Positions 8,763-16,362 of a stretch of 37,403 nucleotides of DNA are shown piece by piece; the stretch's first letter is position 1, and each line of letters starts with the position of its first letter. Made by a program: the position numbers and the translations under genes. Source of the DNA: an uncultured archaeon (GTDB taxonomy: Archaea > Thermoproteota > Bathyarchaeia > 40CM-2-53-6 > CALIRQ01). Under the pieces are notes generated by a model. That model did no database searches, was not told where the DNA came from, and saw only the letters and a list, made by a program, of their open reading frames with translations. Where the stretch lies: assembly GCA_938042195.1 (NCBI GenBank), contig CALIRQ010000021.1, positions 1 through 37,403 on the forward strand. The letters are read 5' to 3'.

Positions 8763-9119
8763 ATGATCGAGGTCGAATCACTGGGCCATATCGTTAGGCT
8801 GACGCCCGAGTACCTGAGCGTAAGCCTTTCGGAATCGACCGTCGGGGCGCTGAGGGACCTAGCGGGGCGGCAACACATCCTCAAGGAGGCCTTGGAGAGC
8901 CTCTTGAGGTGGGCCGATTTCCCGGTCATTTGGGTGCGGGACATCGCCTCGGTGTCGCTTGAGGCCGTTCCGACGGAGCCGAGGGGCGAGCATTTGCTCA
9001 AAATCCTGATCTCGGCCAGATGCCGCGGAGGCCATAGGACCTATGAAATCCGCTTGGGCCCGGATGAGGCCAAGAGGATCGCGTCGGAGATCGAGTGCCT
9101 GATCCGGAGGGAGTTCTAA
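8763..9119 (+). CDS. Small conserved-looking hypothetical protein
   Basis: A 118-residue soluble protein I do not recognise. It starts MIEVESLGHIVRLTPEYLSV and alternates predicted strands and helices: a leucine-rich helix around residues 25-45 (GALRDLAG, ILKEALESLL), then strands (VIWVRDIASVSLEAV, LLKILISARC, RTYEIRLG) and a final helix ending ECLIRREF. The pattern looks like a small alpha/beta regulatory or binding domain. A TATA box at about 8720-8727 predicts transcription from near 8750. That supports the ATG at 8763 or a leaderless TTG at 8748 in the same frame, and argues against the much longer frame from 8343. It lies 3 bases before treT, so the two are probably one transcript, and a regulatory or accessory role in trehalose synthesis is possible. 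Confidence 0.6.
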   Translation: MIEVESLGHIVRLTPEYLSVSLSESTVGALRDLAGRQHILKEALESLLRWADFPVIWVRDIASVSLEAVPTEPRGEHLLKILISARCRGGHRTYEIRLGPDEAKRIASEIECLIRREF

Positions 9120-9122
9120 CGC

Positions 9123-10409
9123 TTGATTCCGTTCGAAAGGCCCGCGCTGGAGGATTATGAGCCCTTAGTGGGGCGGGAGGTCATAGAGGAGATCAAGGGG
9201 CTCGGGGAAAGGTTGGCGGGCATCAGGGTCGTGCACGTGAGCTCGACCAGGGTAGGAGGGGGGGTCGCGGAGATCCTCGAGAGGCTCGTTCCGCTCCTTA
9301 GGGATAGCGGCCTGGATGCCGAGTGGCGCGTCATCTCCGGTGATGAGAGGTTTTTCAAGGCGACCAAGGACCTCCACAACGCCCTCCATGGCGCTTCGAT
9401 CCCCATTGGGGAGGATGCGCTTGAGCATTACCTGAAGGTAAATGAGCGGAACGCTGCGGAGATGGAGGACTTGGGCGAGGCGGATATCGTCGTGATCCAC
9501 GATCCCCAGCCGGCGGCGCTCATCAGGAGCTTCCCGAAGCGGAAGGGGAAGTGGATATGGCGATGCCATATAGACCTTTCATCGCCGAACCCAAGGGCTT
9601 GGGACTTCATCAAGGGGTTCGTTTCCCAATACGATGCCGCGGTCTTCCACACGGATAGGTTCGCGAAGAGGGATCTCCTAATAAGGCAATTCATAGTGCC
9701 GCCCTCCATCGATCCATTAAGTCCCAAGAATAGGGAGCTCGGAGCCGAGGAGGTCGAGGGGATCCTCAGGGTGCATGGGATCGATCCGGAAAGGCCATTG
9801 ATATCCCAAATCGGGCGGTTCGATAGGCTCAAGGATCCGGAGGGGGTCCTGAAGACATACAGGTTATTGAAGGAACCGGAGGGGCTCGCCGAGGCGACTA
9901 GGTTTGCGGGCGAGCGGATCGATTGCCAGCTCGTCCTAGCTGGCGGGTTGGCCGCCGACGATCCGGAGGGTTTGGAGTTCTACGAATCCCTCCTTCGCCA
10001 AGCCGCGGGGGATAGGGACGTCCATATATTGATGTTATCCCCTCGAGCGGACCTCGATATAAACGCCATTCAGAGGGGTTCCACGGTGGTGCTCCAAAAG
10101 TCCTTGAAGGAGGGCTTCGCCCTGACTGTCAGCGAGGCCCTCTGGAAGGGCAGGCCCGTGGTGGGTGGAAATACGGGCGGGATACCCCTTCAGATCATCG
10201 ACGGCGTTAACGGCTTCTTGGTCGATAGCATCGAGGAGGCGGCGGCCAAGGTGCGCTTCCTCCTGAAGAACCCCGGGAAGGCGGAGGAGATGGGCAAGGC
10301 TGGGGTCGAGCACGTTAGGAGGAATTTCCTCATAACCAGACATCTCAGGGACCATATCCTCATATACATAGCCCTTAGGCGCATTCCAGGGAAATTGGTC
10401 CGGCTTTAA
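9123..10409 (+). CDS. treT: Trehalose glycosyltransferring synthase (TreT, GT4)
   Basis: TreT makes trehalose in one step from a nucleotide-diphosphate glucose and glucose (reversible in some species). The 428 residues match the family. The N-terminal domain shows VVHVSSTRVGGGVAEIL and WIWRCHIDLSSPN; the C-terminal donor domain shows QIGRFDRLKDPEGVL, KEGFALTVSEALWKG (EX7E, E330 and E338) and VVGGNTGGIPLQI. These fit TreT better than the other GT4 enzyme in this block. The start is TTG, 3 bases after the preceding stop, with GGAGGG about 11 bases upstream. Together with the GT4, HAD and MscS genes it forms a compatible-solute block. I am confident of the family and fairly confident of trehalose as product. 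Confidence 0.85.
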   Translation: MIPFERPALEDYEPLVGREVIEEIKGLGERLAGIRVVHVSSTRVGGGVAEILERLVPLLRDSGLDAEWRVISGDERFFKATKDLHNALHGASIPIGEDALEHYLKVNERNAAEMEDLGEADIVVIHDPQPAALIRSFPKRKGKWIWRCHIDLSSPNPRAWDFIKGFVSQYDAAVFHTDRFAKRDLLIRQFIVPPSIDPLSPKNRELGAEEVEGILRVHGIDPERPLISQIGRFDRLKDPEGVLKTYRLLKEPEGLAEATRFAGERIDCQLVLAGGLAADDPEGLEFYESLLRQAAGDRDVHILMLSPRADLDINAIQRGSTVVLQKSLKEGFALTVSEALWKGRPVVGGNTGGIPLQIIDGVNGFLVDSIEEAAAKVRFLLKNPGKAEEMGKAGVEHVRRNFLITRHLRDHILIYIALRRIPGKLVRL

Positions 10410-10503
10410 TTGGCCCCTCTGGCTCGATCACCGATGCAAGATGGCGGGAGATGGCTGCGGCGTTCTCTCGGGACATGAAAATAATAGAGGATGCTGGGGC
10501 CCT

Positions 10504-11178
10504 TTATCTCACAACCTTTTTATGGCAGAACCACCAGTCATAGCACTCGATTTCGCCCCTCTTCGCCATCTCCAATCGCTCTTTCGCAGTTTTAACGTCC
10601 GCGGCTGGTGGAACGATCACACGATCTTTTATCAATTCATTGTTCGGCCAGTTGGCTGGCATGGCAACTTTATTTTTATCGGAAATTTGCATGGCTTCTA
10701 CGGCTCTCAAAATCTCATCGATATTCCTGCCCAATTCCTGGGGGTAGTAGAGTATGATTCGTATTTTTCCTCTCTCATCCACAACAAAAACTGCTCTAAC
10801 AGTGTTGGTTCCCTTTGCGGGATGGATGAGGCCAAGTGCCCCCGCTACCGCACCAGTATCGGAGATTATAGGAAATTGAATCTCAACTCCAAGCTTCTCC
10901 CTTATCCATTCTTCCCATTTTATATGGGCGAAAACCTGGTCAACGCTTAACCCTATGAGTTCGCAATTCAGAGCTCTGAACTTGTCATACCTTTTTTGGA
11001 AGGCAACAAATTCCGTGGTGCAAACCGGCGTAAAGTCAGCCGGATGACTGAACAAGACGAACCATTTTCCTAAGAAAGCTTTCGGTAACTCCATTATCCC
11101 GTGCGTTGTCTGTACCTTCATCTCTGGAAAATCGCTTCCCAAAAGCGGTATGCCTCCCTTCTGTTGTAGGCTTTCCAT
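10504..11178 (-). CDS. Peroxiredoxin (Prx6/AhpC-TSA archaeal type)
   Basis: A 224-residue thiol peroxidase reducing hydrogen peroxide and organic peroxides. The peroxidatic cysteine is C53 in [13 protein letters not shown]; the C-terminal CYDWWFC places two more cysteines at 212 and 218, the same six-residue spacing as in the Aeropyrum pernix enzyme, where they form the resolving pair. The start at 11178 rather than 11211 is fixed by a strong SD, GGAGGTGA, 5 bases before the ATG. The gene is markedly more AT-rich than its neighbours: three 60-base stretches I counted hold 23, 27 and 26 G+C, against 38 in a stretch of treT. With the strong SD this suggests a different origin or high expression. 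It appears monocistronic. Confidence 0.93.
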   Translation of the reverse strand: MESLQQKGGIPLLGSDFPEMKVQTTHGIMELPKAFLGKWFVLFSHPADFTPVCTTEFVAFQKRYDKFRALNCELIGLSVDQVFAHIKWEEWIREKLGVEIQFPIISDTGAVAGALGLIHPAKGTNTVRAVFVVDERGKIRIILYYPQELGRNIDEILRAVEAMQISDKNKVAMPANWPNNELIKDRVIVPPAADVKTAKERLEMAKRGEIECYDWWFCHKKVVR

Positions 11179-11479
11179 AATTTCACCTCCCATGACTTTA
11201 CTATGAACCAAGATTTAAAATTTTGTATTCTAAACCAATCTTTATTGCACGATTCTATAAATTTTAAGATAATTTAACGGTTCAATAATCCGTATAAATT
11301 AATATTTATATGTCCAAAAAGGGGCATGCGACGCAGTACTTTAGGGGTAAGGCGACAAGACCCTCCAAAAAGCATTAGGAGAGAGGGCGTCGATCGAGCT
11401 TTGGTTTATAAGGAGGGGTTTCGTTGGAGGGAGCCGAGGAATGATCAAAATGGGCTATTTCTTTTACGCTAGAAGGTAG
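11179..11479. other. AT-rich intergenic region, peroxiredoxin promoter side
   Basis: Bases 11205-11320 are strongly AT-rich and hold several TATA-like stretches on both strands (for example ATAAATTTTAAG and TTAATATTTATATG), suitable for the peroxiredoxin promoter. Bases 11320-11479 are ordinary composition. A TATA-like TTTATAAGG at about 11405-11413 on the plus strand precedes only a 12-codon frame. On the minus strand, T-rich stretches beyond 11479 could terminate the tRNA transcript. I see no further gene. Confidence 0.4.
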
Positions 11480-11524
11480 TGCGGGGGGTGGGATTCGAAC
11501 CCACGAAGGCCTACGCCACGGGAT

Positions 11525-11546
11525 GACCCACGTCGCGCGTTGCGGT
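11525..11546 (-). other. tRNA intron 3 (canonical position 37/38, 22 bases)
   Basis: Anticodon-loop bases CTCA (32-35) pair with TGGG at the intron 3' end, including one T-G pair. The 5' bulge is AG|A and the 3' bulge TC|A, followed by the anticodon stem strand TCCCG. The inner helix is weak. The site is the usual archaeal intron position, one base after the anticodon. Confidence 0.88.
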
Positions 11547-11553
11547 CTTGAGT

Positions 11554-11577
11554 GTGGCGCGCGCGGTCGAGGCGCGA
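11554..11577 (-). other. tRNA intron 2 (anticodon stem, position 30/31, 24 bases)
   Basis: The exon sequence GGCG pairs perfectly with CGCC in the intron. The 5' bulge is GG|T and the 3' bulge AC|A, each three bases with the cut after the second, and an inner CGCG/CGCG helix follows. This is a strict bulge-helix-bulge. It separates G30 from A31 of the anticodon stem. Confidence 0.88.
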
Positions 11578-11593
11578 CCCGCCCATTTGACCT

Positions 11594-11612
11594 CTCGAGG
11601 CCCGATCGGGCT
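11594..11612 (-). other. tRNA intron 1 (D loop, 19 bases)
   Basis: Removing it leaves the D loop AGCC-A-GGTCAA. The intron contains a perfect hairpin GCCC-GATC-GGGC placed directly between a bulge CC|A on the 5' side and, after a four-base helix strand CTCG, a bulge AG|A on the 3' side. The central helix pairs AGAG with CTCG (three pairs plus one A-G mismatch). It is therefore a slightly relaxed bulge-helix-bulge at a non-canonical position. Confidence 0.8.
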
Positions 11613-11631
11613 GGCTCTGGAACCCCCGCGT

Positions 11632-11687
11632 CCCGTGGGCAGGGGATGCCGCGGTCCGCCGAAAGCTGGGCATCGGACCAATACGGG
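11632..11687. other. Structured segment in the 5' flank of the tRNA gene
   Basis: On the plus strand CCCGT (11632-11636) pairs with ACGGG (11683-11687). Inside, GATGCC (11645-11650) can pair with GGCATC (11669-11674), and GGTCCG (11653-11658) with CGGACC (11674-11679). The two inner stems cross and share one base, so they are alternatives or a compact pseudoknot. The nearest TATA-like box on the tRNA strand, ATTTATGA near 11734, would place this in a long pre-tRNA leader. No known RNA family is recognised. Confidence 0.25.
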
Positions 11688-11950
11688 CTCCCCCACCGAT
11701 GCTCAGGCGATTGGAATGGATGGGGAAGGGATCATAAATCTTGCGGTTTTGCTTCATGGGTTGCCGACGAGTCCCAGGATCCCAGGGGCTGGCGCCTCTT
11801 CGCCAATGACCATGGGACTCATCGTAGGGGATGCCGGCCCAAAACCATCGAATTGATGCGGTCGCATACCATGGCTTCGAAAGCCATTGGAGAGAACCTT
11901 TTAAAGGTGATCCGAGATACTGGCTACCTCGCTTTGGTGACATCGGTCCC

Positions 11951-12733
11951 TTGGAAATCGCATACGCCCTCATGGCCACTATTGGGGTGAGCATCATATC
12001 GCTGGTAGGGCTCTTCACCCTACCCCTCAACGAGGGTGCCCTAGACGAGGTCCTATTCTATCTCATAAGCTTCGCCAGCGGGACGATCATGGGAGCGGCC
12101 CTATTCGACCTGATCCCCGAGGCCGTTGGGCTGGTCGAATTGGACGCCGCGATCGCCTTCGTCGCGTTCGGCTTCGTCTTCTTCTACTTCTTGGAGAGAT
12201 CCATCTATTGGTATCATGGCCATGGTCACGCTCGCGGCGACTGGGGGAAGGTCGAGATAAGCGAGCCGGATGAGAGGGCCAATGCCAAGGGCTTCGTTTA
12301 CCTCAACCTCTTAGGGGATGCCGTGCATAATTTGATCGATGGAATGGTCATTGGGGCCGGCTTTGCCACATCTTTGCCGGTGGGCCTCGCCTCGGCGCTC
12401 GCTGTGGCGTTTCATGAGTTGCCGCAGGAGATCGGGGACTTCTCCATCCTCATATACGGCGGCTTTAGGAAGGCGATGGCCTTGGCGATGAACTTCCTGA
12501 CGGCCTTGGCGGCGATCCTCGGGACCATGATAGTCTTCTCCATCTCGCCCTCGCCCCAATTCATCGGCTCCTTGGTCGGCTTCGCTGGAGGGGGCTTCAT
12601 ATACATCTCCGCGGCCGAGCTCCTTCCAGAGCTCAAGGCGGAAGGGGATAGGGCTAAATCGATCCTCCAGTACGCCATCTTCGCCCTGGCCATGCTCCTC
12701 GTATGGGGTTTGGGCAAAGCCCTAACAAGGTAA
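11951..12733 (+). CDS. ZIP-family metal transporter
   Basis: A 260-residue inner-membrane transporter for Zn2+ or similar divalent metals, with about eight membrane helices. Helix IV carries HNLIDG (H126, N127, D130) and helix V carries HELPQEIGD (H155, E156, E160, D163), the ZIP metal-binding motifs. A short His-containing loop (YHGHGHARGD) precedes them. The longest frame starts at 11831, but a TATA box CTTTTAAAGG at about 11898-11907 lies inside it. I chose TTG 11951 because GGTGA (11936-11940) sits 10 bases before it and the first helix starts there; ATG 11972 is an alternative. A CDF exporter follows, convergently oriented, so the region handles metals in both directions. Confidence 0.88.
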   Translation: MEIAYALMATIGVSIISLVGLFTLPLNEGALDEVLFYLISFASGTIMGAALFDLIPEAVGLVELDAAIAFVAFGFVFFYFLERSIYWYHGHGHARGDWGKVEISEPDERANAKGFVYLNLLGDAVHNLIDGMVIGAGFATSLPVGLASALAVAFHELPQEIGDFSILIYGGFRKAMALAMNFLTALAAILGTMIVFSISPSPQFIGSLVGFAGGGFIYISAAELLPELKAEGDRAKSILQYAIFALAMLLVWGLGKALTR

Positions 12734-13077
12734 ACACCCAAGGACGGCGGCGGGTAAACTTCGGCGGATCGCCAACCAAGGAAGTTCGCCCAGAGAATGA
12801 TGAGGCCAAGGCCGTGGTCCCAGGCCACGATAGGGCTTTCGAGCCCGTCGAGGGCGGGTGAAGTATAGGAGCGGGGTCGAGATTGAGATCGCGGCGAGGC
12901 CCGGGCCCCTCGATTCGCCGATCTTATATCCGATATCCTTGGAGCGCAAGGGGACCACAAAGATGCGGGGCGATCGATCACATCGCGGGCGGACGGCCCG
13001 ATGGAAGAGCGCAGATCTTAACCCTCGATCGGACCGGTTGAGGGGGGCTTCCATGCTAGGCCGCATTCATCGGGACC
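12734..13077. other. Gene-free stretch between convergent ZIP and CDF genes, with hairpins
   Basis: No coding frame here has recognisable content. Two tandem hairpins are visible on the plus strand: CGTGG with CCACG (12813-12817 and 12825-12829), then GGGCT-TTCG-AGCCC (12833-12846), a stem capped by a TTCG tetraloop. They could be 3' ends of the ZIP transcript or part of a small RNA. No box C/D or H/ACA set could be completed around them. Confidence 0.3.
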
Positions 13078-13965
13078 CTATATGCGGCATATATCCCCCA
13101 TTTCCCTATAGCCCTCCCTTTCCAGCTGCAATGTAGAATGCGATATCCCGAAATCCTCTTTCAAGATCGCCTTTACCTCGTTGAGGAGGCGATTTACGTC
13201 TTGGAGGGCCTCCTCATTCAAGACCAGATGGGCGCTCAGGACATGGGCATAGGAGGTTATGCTCCATATATGGAGGTCGTGGACATCCAAAACGCCCTCG
13301 ATCCCCCTAAGCCTCTCGACCACCTCTTTGGGGTTTATTTGCTCCGGCGCCCCCTCCAAGAGTACGTTTATCGCGGTCCTCAGCATCCTCGCCGTCCCGT
13401 AGATGACCGCTATCCCGATCGCTATCCCTATGATCGAGTCCACTATGTAGAGCCCTGTGAAATGGATTATTATGGCCCCCGCGATGACTCCTATGGAGGA
13501 CAGGGCATCGCTGAGGACGTGGAGGAACGCCGCTCTTACGTTTAGGCTGAGCATCCCGCGGGACATGGCCATCATGGAGGCGAGGTTGGCTAGGAACCCT
13601 ATGAGGGCCGCGGTCAACATTTCGAGTCCCCGCACCTCCGCCGCCGAGAAGAGCCTCTCAAGCGCCTCGCGGAGGATGAAGGCCGCTACTGCCATCAAGG
13701 CAATGCCGTTCGCGAAGGCGGCTATGATCTCGACGCGCTGATACCCATAGGTCCTATCCCACGTAGCGGGCCTAGTCGAGATTCTGCTCGCCATATAGCA
13801 TAGGGCCAGGGCCATTAGGTCCGCGAACATATGCCACGCGTCGCTCAGTAGGGCGAGGCTGTTGGAGACGATTCCCCCGACAACCTCGACGCCTATTATG
13901 GATGAGGTTAGGGCCATCGATATCAATAGGCCCCTCTGCTCAGCGCACTTTTCATCGAAGCGCAT
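13078..13965 (-). CDS. Cation diffusion facilitator (CDF) metal exporter
   Basis: A 295-residue six-helix transporter exporting Zn2+ or related metals in exchange for protons. Helix II has DAWHMFADLMALALC and helix V has HVLSDALSSIGV, each giving the HxxxD metal site typical of zinc-type CDF proteins. The cytoplasmic C-terminal domain includes VLDVHDLHIWSITSY and ends with STLQLEREG. The longest frame begins at 14076; the ATG at 13965 is preferred because the family N-terminus begins there, GGTGAGG lies 12 bases upstream, and a TATA box CTTTAAAG at about 14028-14036 would give a leader of about 40 bases. The metal is not proven by sequence alone, but the H/D pattern favours zinc. Confidence 0.88.
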   Translation of the reverse strand: MRFDEKCAEQRGLLISMALTSSIIGVEVVGGIVSNSLALLSDAWHMFADLMALALCYMASRISTRPATWDRTYGYQRVEIIAAFANGIALMAVAAFILREALERLFSAAEVRGLEMLTAALIGFLANLASMMAMSRGMLSLNVRAAFLHVLSDALSSIGVIAGAIIIHFTGLYIVDSIIGIAIGIAVIYGTARMLRTAINVLLEGAPEQINPKEVVERLRGIEGVLDVHDLHIWSITSYAHVLSAHLVLNEEALQDVNRLLNEVKAILKEDFGISHSTLQLEREGYREMGDICRI

Positions 13966-14334
13966 GCCGATCGATCCCTCACCCGAGAGCCCATGGCGCG
14001 GCGTTTGCCATAAGATCCCAAGTTGGATCTTTAAAGTCTTTCCGATGCGAGCCCCTCCGATTCGAGATAAATCCAATTAATGGCTCAATAGCGACCTAGC
14101 CATTCGGGGCCGTGCCAATCCATATGAACGGTTGGGGATGAAATTATTGAAAATGGAGAAATATAGGCCATATACCGCAACTTTTAATAACCCCGTGATA
14201 ATTGATTTGAGCAAAAAGGGGTTTGGGATCATGAGGGGAGTTCCGTCCCCCAAAGCCGACATGTTGAGAAATTTGCGATCGATTAAGTATCTTAAAAGAG
14301 GTTCTTCCACCGCAAAGCGGGAGGCCATCTTGGG
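13966..14334. other. Divergent promoter region between CDF and DASS transporter genes
   Basis: Contains the minus-strand TATA box for the CDF gene (about 14028-14036) and an AT-rich part, 14120-14300, with plus-strand TATA-like stretches (CTTTTAATAA near 14180, CTTAAAAG near 14291) for the transporter. A 68-codon frame at 14132-14338 ends in a 4-base TTGA overlap with the transporter start, but I do not think it is coding (see rejected items). Confidence 0.45.
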
Positions 14335-15885
14335 TTGACGATCGTCATGAGGGGGAGCGCCAAGCCGCTCGGCTTGGCCCTAGGGCCCTTGTTGGCCTTG
14401 GCGATGTCCCTCTACCCGGCACCGGCTTCAATGGCGCAATATGCCCCAACGGGGTTCCCAGAGGCGCCCAAGCTCGTCTTGGCAATCGCCGCTTGGACCT
14501 TCGCATGGTGGGTCAGCGGCGCCCTGCCGCTGGGCATCACGGCCCTCCTGCCGGGCGTTTGCGCATCGATCCTCTACGCCTCATACCCCAAGGCCTTCGG
14601 CTACGCGAGCGCCAGCGCCGCCGTTAAGGCCGTATTCTCGACCTATATGGATCCGACGATAGTCCTCTTCTTGGGCGGATTCATACTCGCGAGCGCCATA
14701 GCGGCAACGGGCTTGGATAAGCGCATCGCCTATGGCTTGGCGGCCTCGAGGTTCGCCGGGGAGAGCGCCGCGAGTACCTCCTTCATGATCTGGACCGCGT
14801 GTTGGTTCCTATCGATGTGGATCTCCAATACGGCTGCGACCATGATCCTCTATCCCATAGCGCTCTCGATCCTGACGGCCTCGGGCTCGAGGCCCGGCTC
14901 CAAGTTCGGCGAGTTCCTCATGCTCGGCTTAGCCTATGCCGCGAGCGCCGGCGGCCTCGCCACGATAATAGGGACGCCCCCGAACCTCTTGGCCGTTTCG
15001 GCTTTGGAGAACGCGAAAGTGGCCTCGATCCCCTTCGCCGCTTGGATGGTCTTCGGCATCCCCATCTCCATCGTGGCGCTGGCGATCCTCTACGCCGTAC
15101 TCGGGACCATCTACAAGCCCGGGGCGATGGGCACATCCATGCCACGGGAGAAGATCCGGGAGTTCGGGAGGGCATTGGGCCCGATGAGGAAGGAGGAGGG
15201 CATAGTCCTAGGGGGCTTCGCGACCACTGTGGCCCTATGGATCATCCGGGGCCTTCCGGATGCCCTGAGGTACACGGCCCCAGCCCTCGCCGAAAGGCTG
15301 AGCCCCATAGAGGCTTTCCTCCCGAACGATTGCGTGCCGCCGTTGATCGTCGCCCTTGCGCTCTTCGCGATACCGGCGAGCCTAAGGCCCTATACGCCTC
15401 TGCTCACTTGGGAAACCGGGACCAAGTATGTCGAATGGGAGGTACTGCTGATATTCGGCGGGGGCCTCGTGCTCGGCGATGCTATATTGAGGTCGGGATT
15501 GGCTAGGTGGATGGCAGCGGGCTTGATGGGCGAGCGGACGGGCATCGCCCTCTTGGCCGCCATCGGGGTGGCCATGGGCTTCGCGATGACCCAATTCACC
15601 TCCAATACCTCAACCGCCGCCATGTTGGCCCCATTGATCGTGGGCATAGGGCGGGAGCTGGGGATGGGCGCGGGCGGCGTGGCGTTCGCGGTCGTCAGCT
15701 CCGCATTGGCCACGTCCTTCGCCTTGATGTTCCCAGTTTCGACCCCACCAAACGCCATAGTCTATGGATCGGGGTACGTGAGGATGGATCGAATGGCCTT
15801 CGTAGGGCTAATCCTCGGCCTGGCGTGGATAGCAGCCCTGATGCCGCTTTGTTGGATCTTGGTGCCAAGGGTCATACGGGCGTAG
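14335..15885 (+). CDS. DASS/SLC13-type sodium:anion symporter
   Basis: A 516-residue membrane transporter of the divalent-anion:Na+ symporter group (dicarboxylates, sulphate or related anions). It has about twelve helices and the two SNT signature motifs, one in each repeat: ISNTAATM at residues 163-170 and TSNTSTAAM at 422-430. The first is followed by GLATIIGTPPNLL and the second by FPVSTPPNAIVYGSGYV, the re-entrant loop sequences of this family. The TTG at 14335 is supported by GGAGG (14320-14324), 10 bases upstream; ATG 14347 is an alternative. It is transcribed alone and converges on padR. The exact anion is not readable from the sequence. Confidence 0.85.
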   Translation: MTIVMRGSAKPLGLALGPLLALAMSLYPAPASMAQYAPTGFPEAPKLVLAIAAWTFAWWVSGALPLGITALLPGVCASILYASYPKAFGYASASAAVKAVFSTYMDPTIVLFLGGFILASAIAATGLDKRIAYGLAASRFAGESAASTSFMIWTACWFLSMWISNTAATMILYPIALSILTASGSRPGSKFGEFLMLGLAYAASAGGLATIIGTPPNLLAVSALENAKVASIPFAAWMVFGIPISIVALAILYAVLGTIYKPGAMGTSMPREKIREFGRALGPMRKEEGIVLGGFATTVALWIIRGLPDALRYTAPALAERLSPIEAFLPNDCVPPLIVALALFAIPASLRPYTPLLTWETGTKYVEWEVLLIFGGGLVLGDAILRSGLARWMAAGLMGERTGIALLAAIGVAMGFAMTQFTSNTSTAAMLAPLIVGIGRELGMGAGGVAFAVVSSALATSFALMFPVSTPPNAIVYGSGYVRMDRMAFVGLILGLAWIAALMPLCWILVPRVIRA

Positions 15886-15919
15886 GGGCTCGGTCCCTCC
15901 GACCCGGCCGGCTTTCGCT

Positions 15920-16303
15920 TTAATTGGGCTGGCTAGCGATGCTTTGGCGGGGCCGGCGAATCCTCAACCTATCGAGGGTTTCCTCGAGGAACCTCAAGCC
16001 CCTATCCAGCAGCTCGATCCCCTTTTCGGTTATCTCGTAGTACTTCCTAGGCGGGCCGGGCCCCCTCCCTCCCCCGCCTCTGGGGGAGATGTATCCCCCC
16101 CTCGCCAGCTTGTATAGGACCACGTAAGCGCTGACCTTGCCCGGCTCGAAGCCATATTCGGTCCTTATCAAATCCCTTATCTCATATCCATACCTAGGCC
16201 CGGACCTCAAGAGGCTAAGGATGTAAATCCATAGGACCTCCACGGTCGCCTTCTTGACCAAGCGTTCGTAGGCCGGATCCGATTCCCCTTCGGGGGAAAC
16301 CAT
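15920..16303 (-). CDS. PadR-family transcriptional regulator
   Basis: A 127-residue winged-helix regulator. The PadR core is clear: VLWIYILSLLRSGPRYGYEI (helices 1-2), a recognition-helix region around KVSAYVVLYKLARGGYI, then a glycine-rich wing (PRGGGGRGPGP) and RKYYEITEKGIELL. The short C-terminal helix fits the smaller PadR class. The ATG at 16303 lies 26 bases from a TATA-like TATTTTA on the minus strand, so the transcript is probably leaderless. It diverges from the inositol-1-phosphate synthase gene, and a perfect inverted repeat covers both promoters; autoregulation and control of the neighbour follow naturally. The ligand is unknown. Confidence 0.88.
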   Translation of the reverse strand: MVSPEGESDPAYERLVKKATVEVLWIYILSLLRSGPRYGYEIRDLIRTEYGFEPGKVSAYVVLYKLARGGYISPRGGGGRGPGPPRKYYEITEKGIELLDRGLRFLEETLDRLRIRRPRQSIASQPN

Positions 16304-16311
16304 TTTTAATC

Positions 16312-16331
16312 TATTTTATGATAGTAAAATA
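16312..16331. promoter_or_regulatory. Palindromic operator over the padR and inositol-phosphate synthase promoters
   Basis: TATTTTA (16312-16318), a 6-base spacer TGATAG, then TAAAATA (16325-16331): perfect 7-base arms. The right arm is at the TATA distance from the padR ATG. The left arm is at the TATA distance from a start that would place GGAGG (16350-16354) in the leader of the synthase gene. One bound dimer could therefore block both promoters. Confidence 0.6.
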
Positions 16332-16362
16332 TTGGCAGATAAAGGATTCGGAGGCGTTGGAA

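Larger units (their letters stand above)
11480..11629 (-). tRNA. tRNA-Leu(CAA) with three introns
   Basis: On the minus strand the gene folds into a complete class II tRNA once three inserts are removed. Acceptor halves GCGGGGG and CCCCCGC pair perfectly with discriminator A; CCA is not encoded. The T arm is GTGGG/CCCAC around TTCGAAT, and the variable arm is GGC-GTAG-GCC. The spliced anticodon arm is CGGGA, loop CTCAAGA, TCCCG, giving anticodon CAA. The D stem is CCAG with ATGG, including the G13-A22 pair usual for tRNA-Leu. Exons are 11629-11613, 11593-11578, 11553-11547 and 11524-11480, totalling 85 bases. Introns of 19, 24 and 22 bases bring the gene to exactly 150. Exon 3 is only 7 bases long and carries the anticodon. 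Confidence 0.93.

Noticed and set aside
11439-11477. 12-codon frame after a TATA-like TTTATAAGG near 11405
   Set aside because: Too short, abuts the tRNA 3' end, no independent support.
12797-12850. Possible box C/D small RNA starting with ATGATGA
   Set aside because: No D box (CTGA) or internal C'/D' pair at the right spacing.
14132-14338. 68-codon frame ending in a TTGA overlap with the DASS transporter start
   Set aside because: It runs through the AT-rich promoter area, has no SD, its codon third positions are unlike the neighbours, and no protein pattern is visible.
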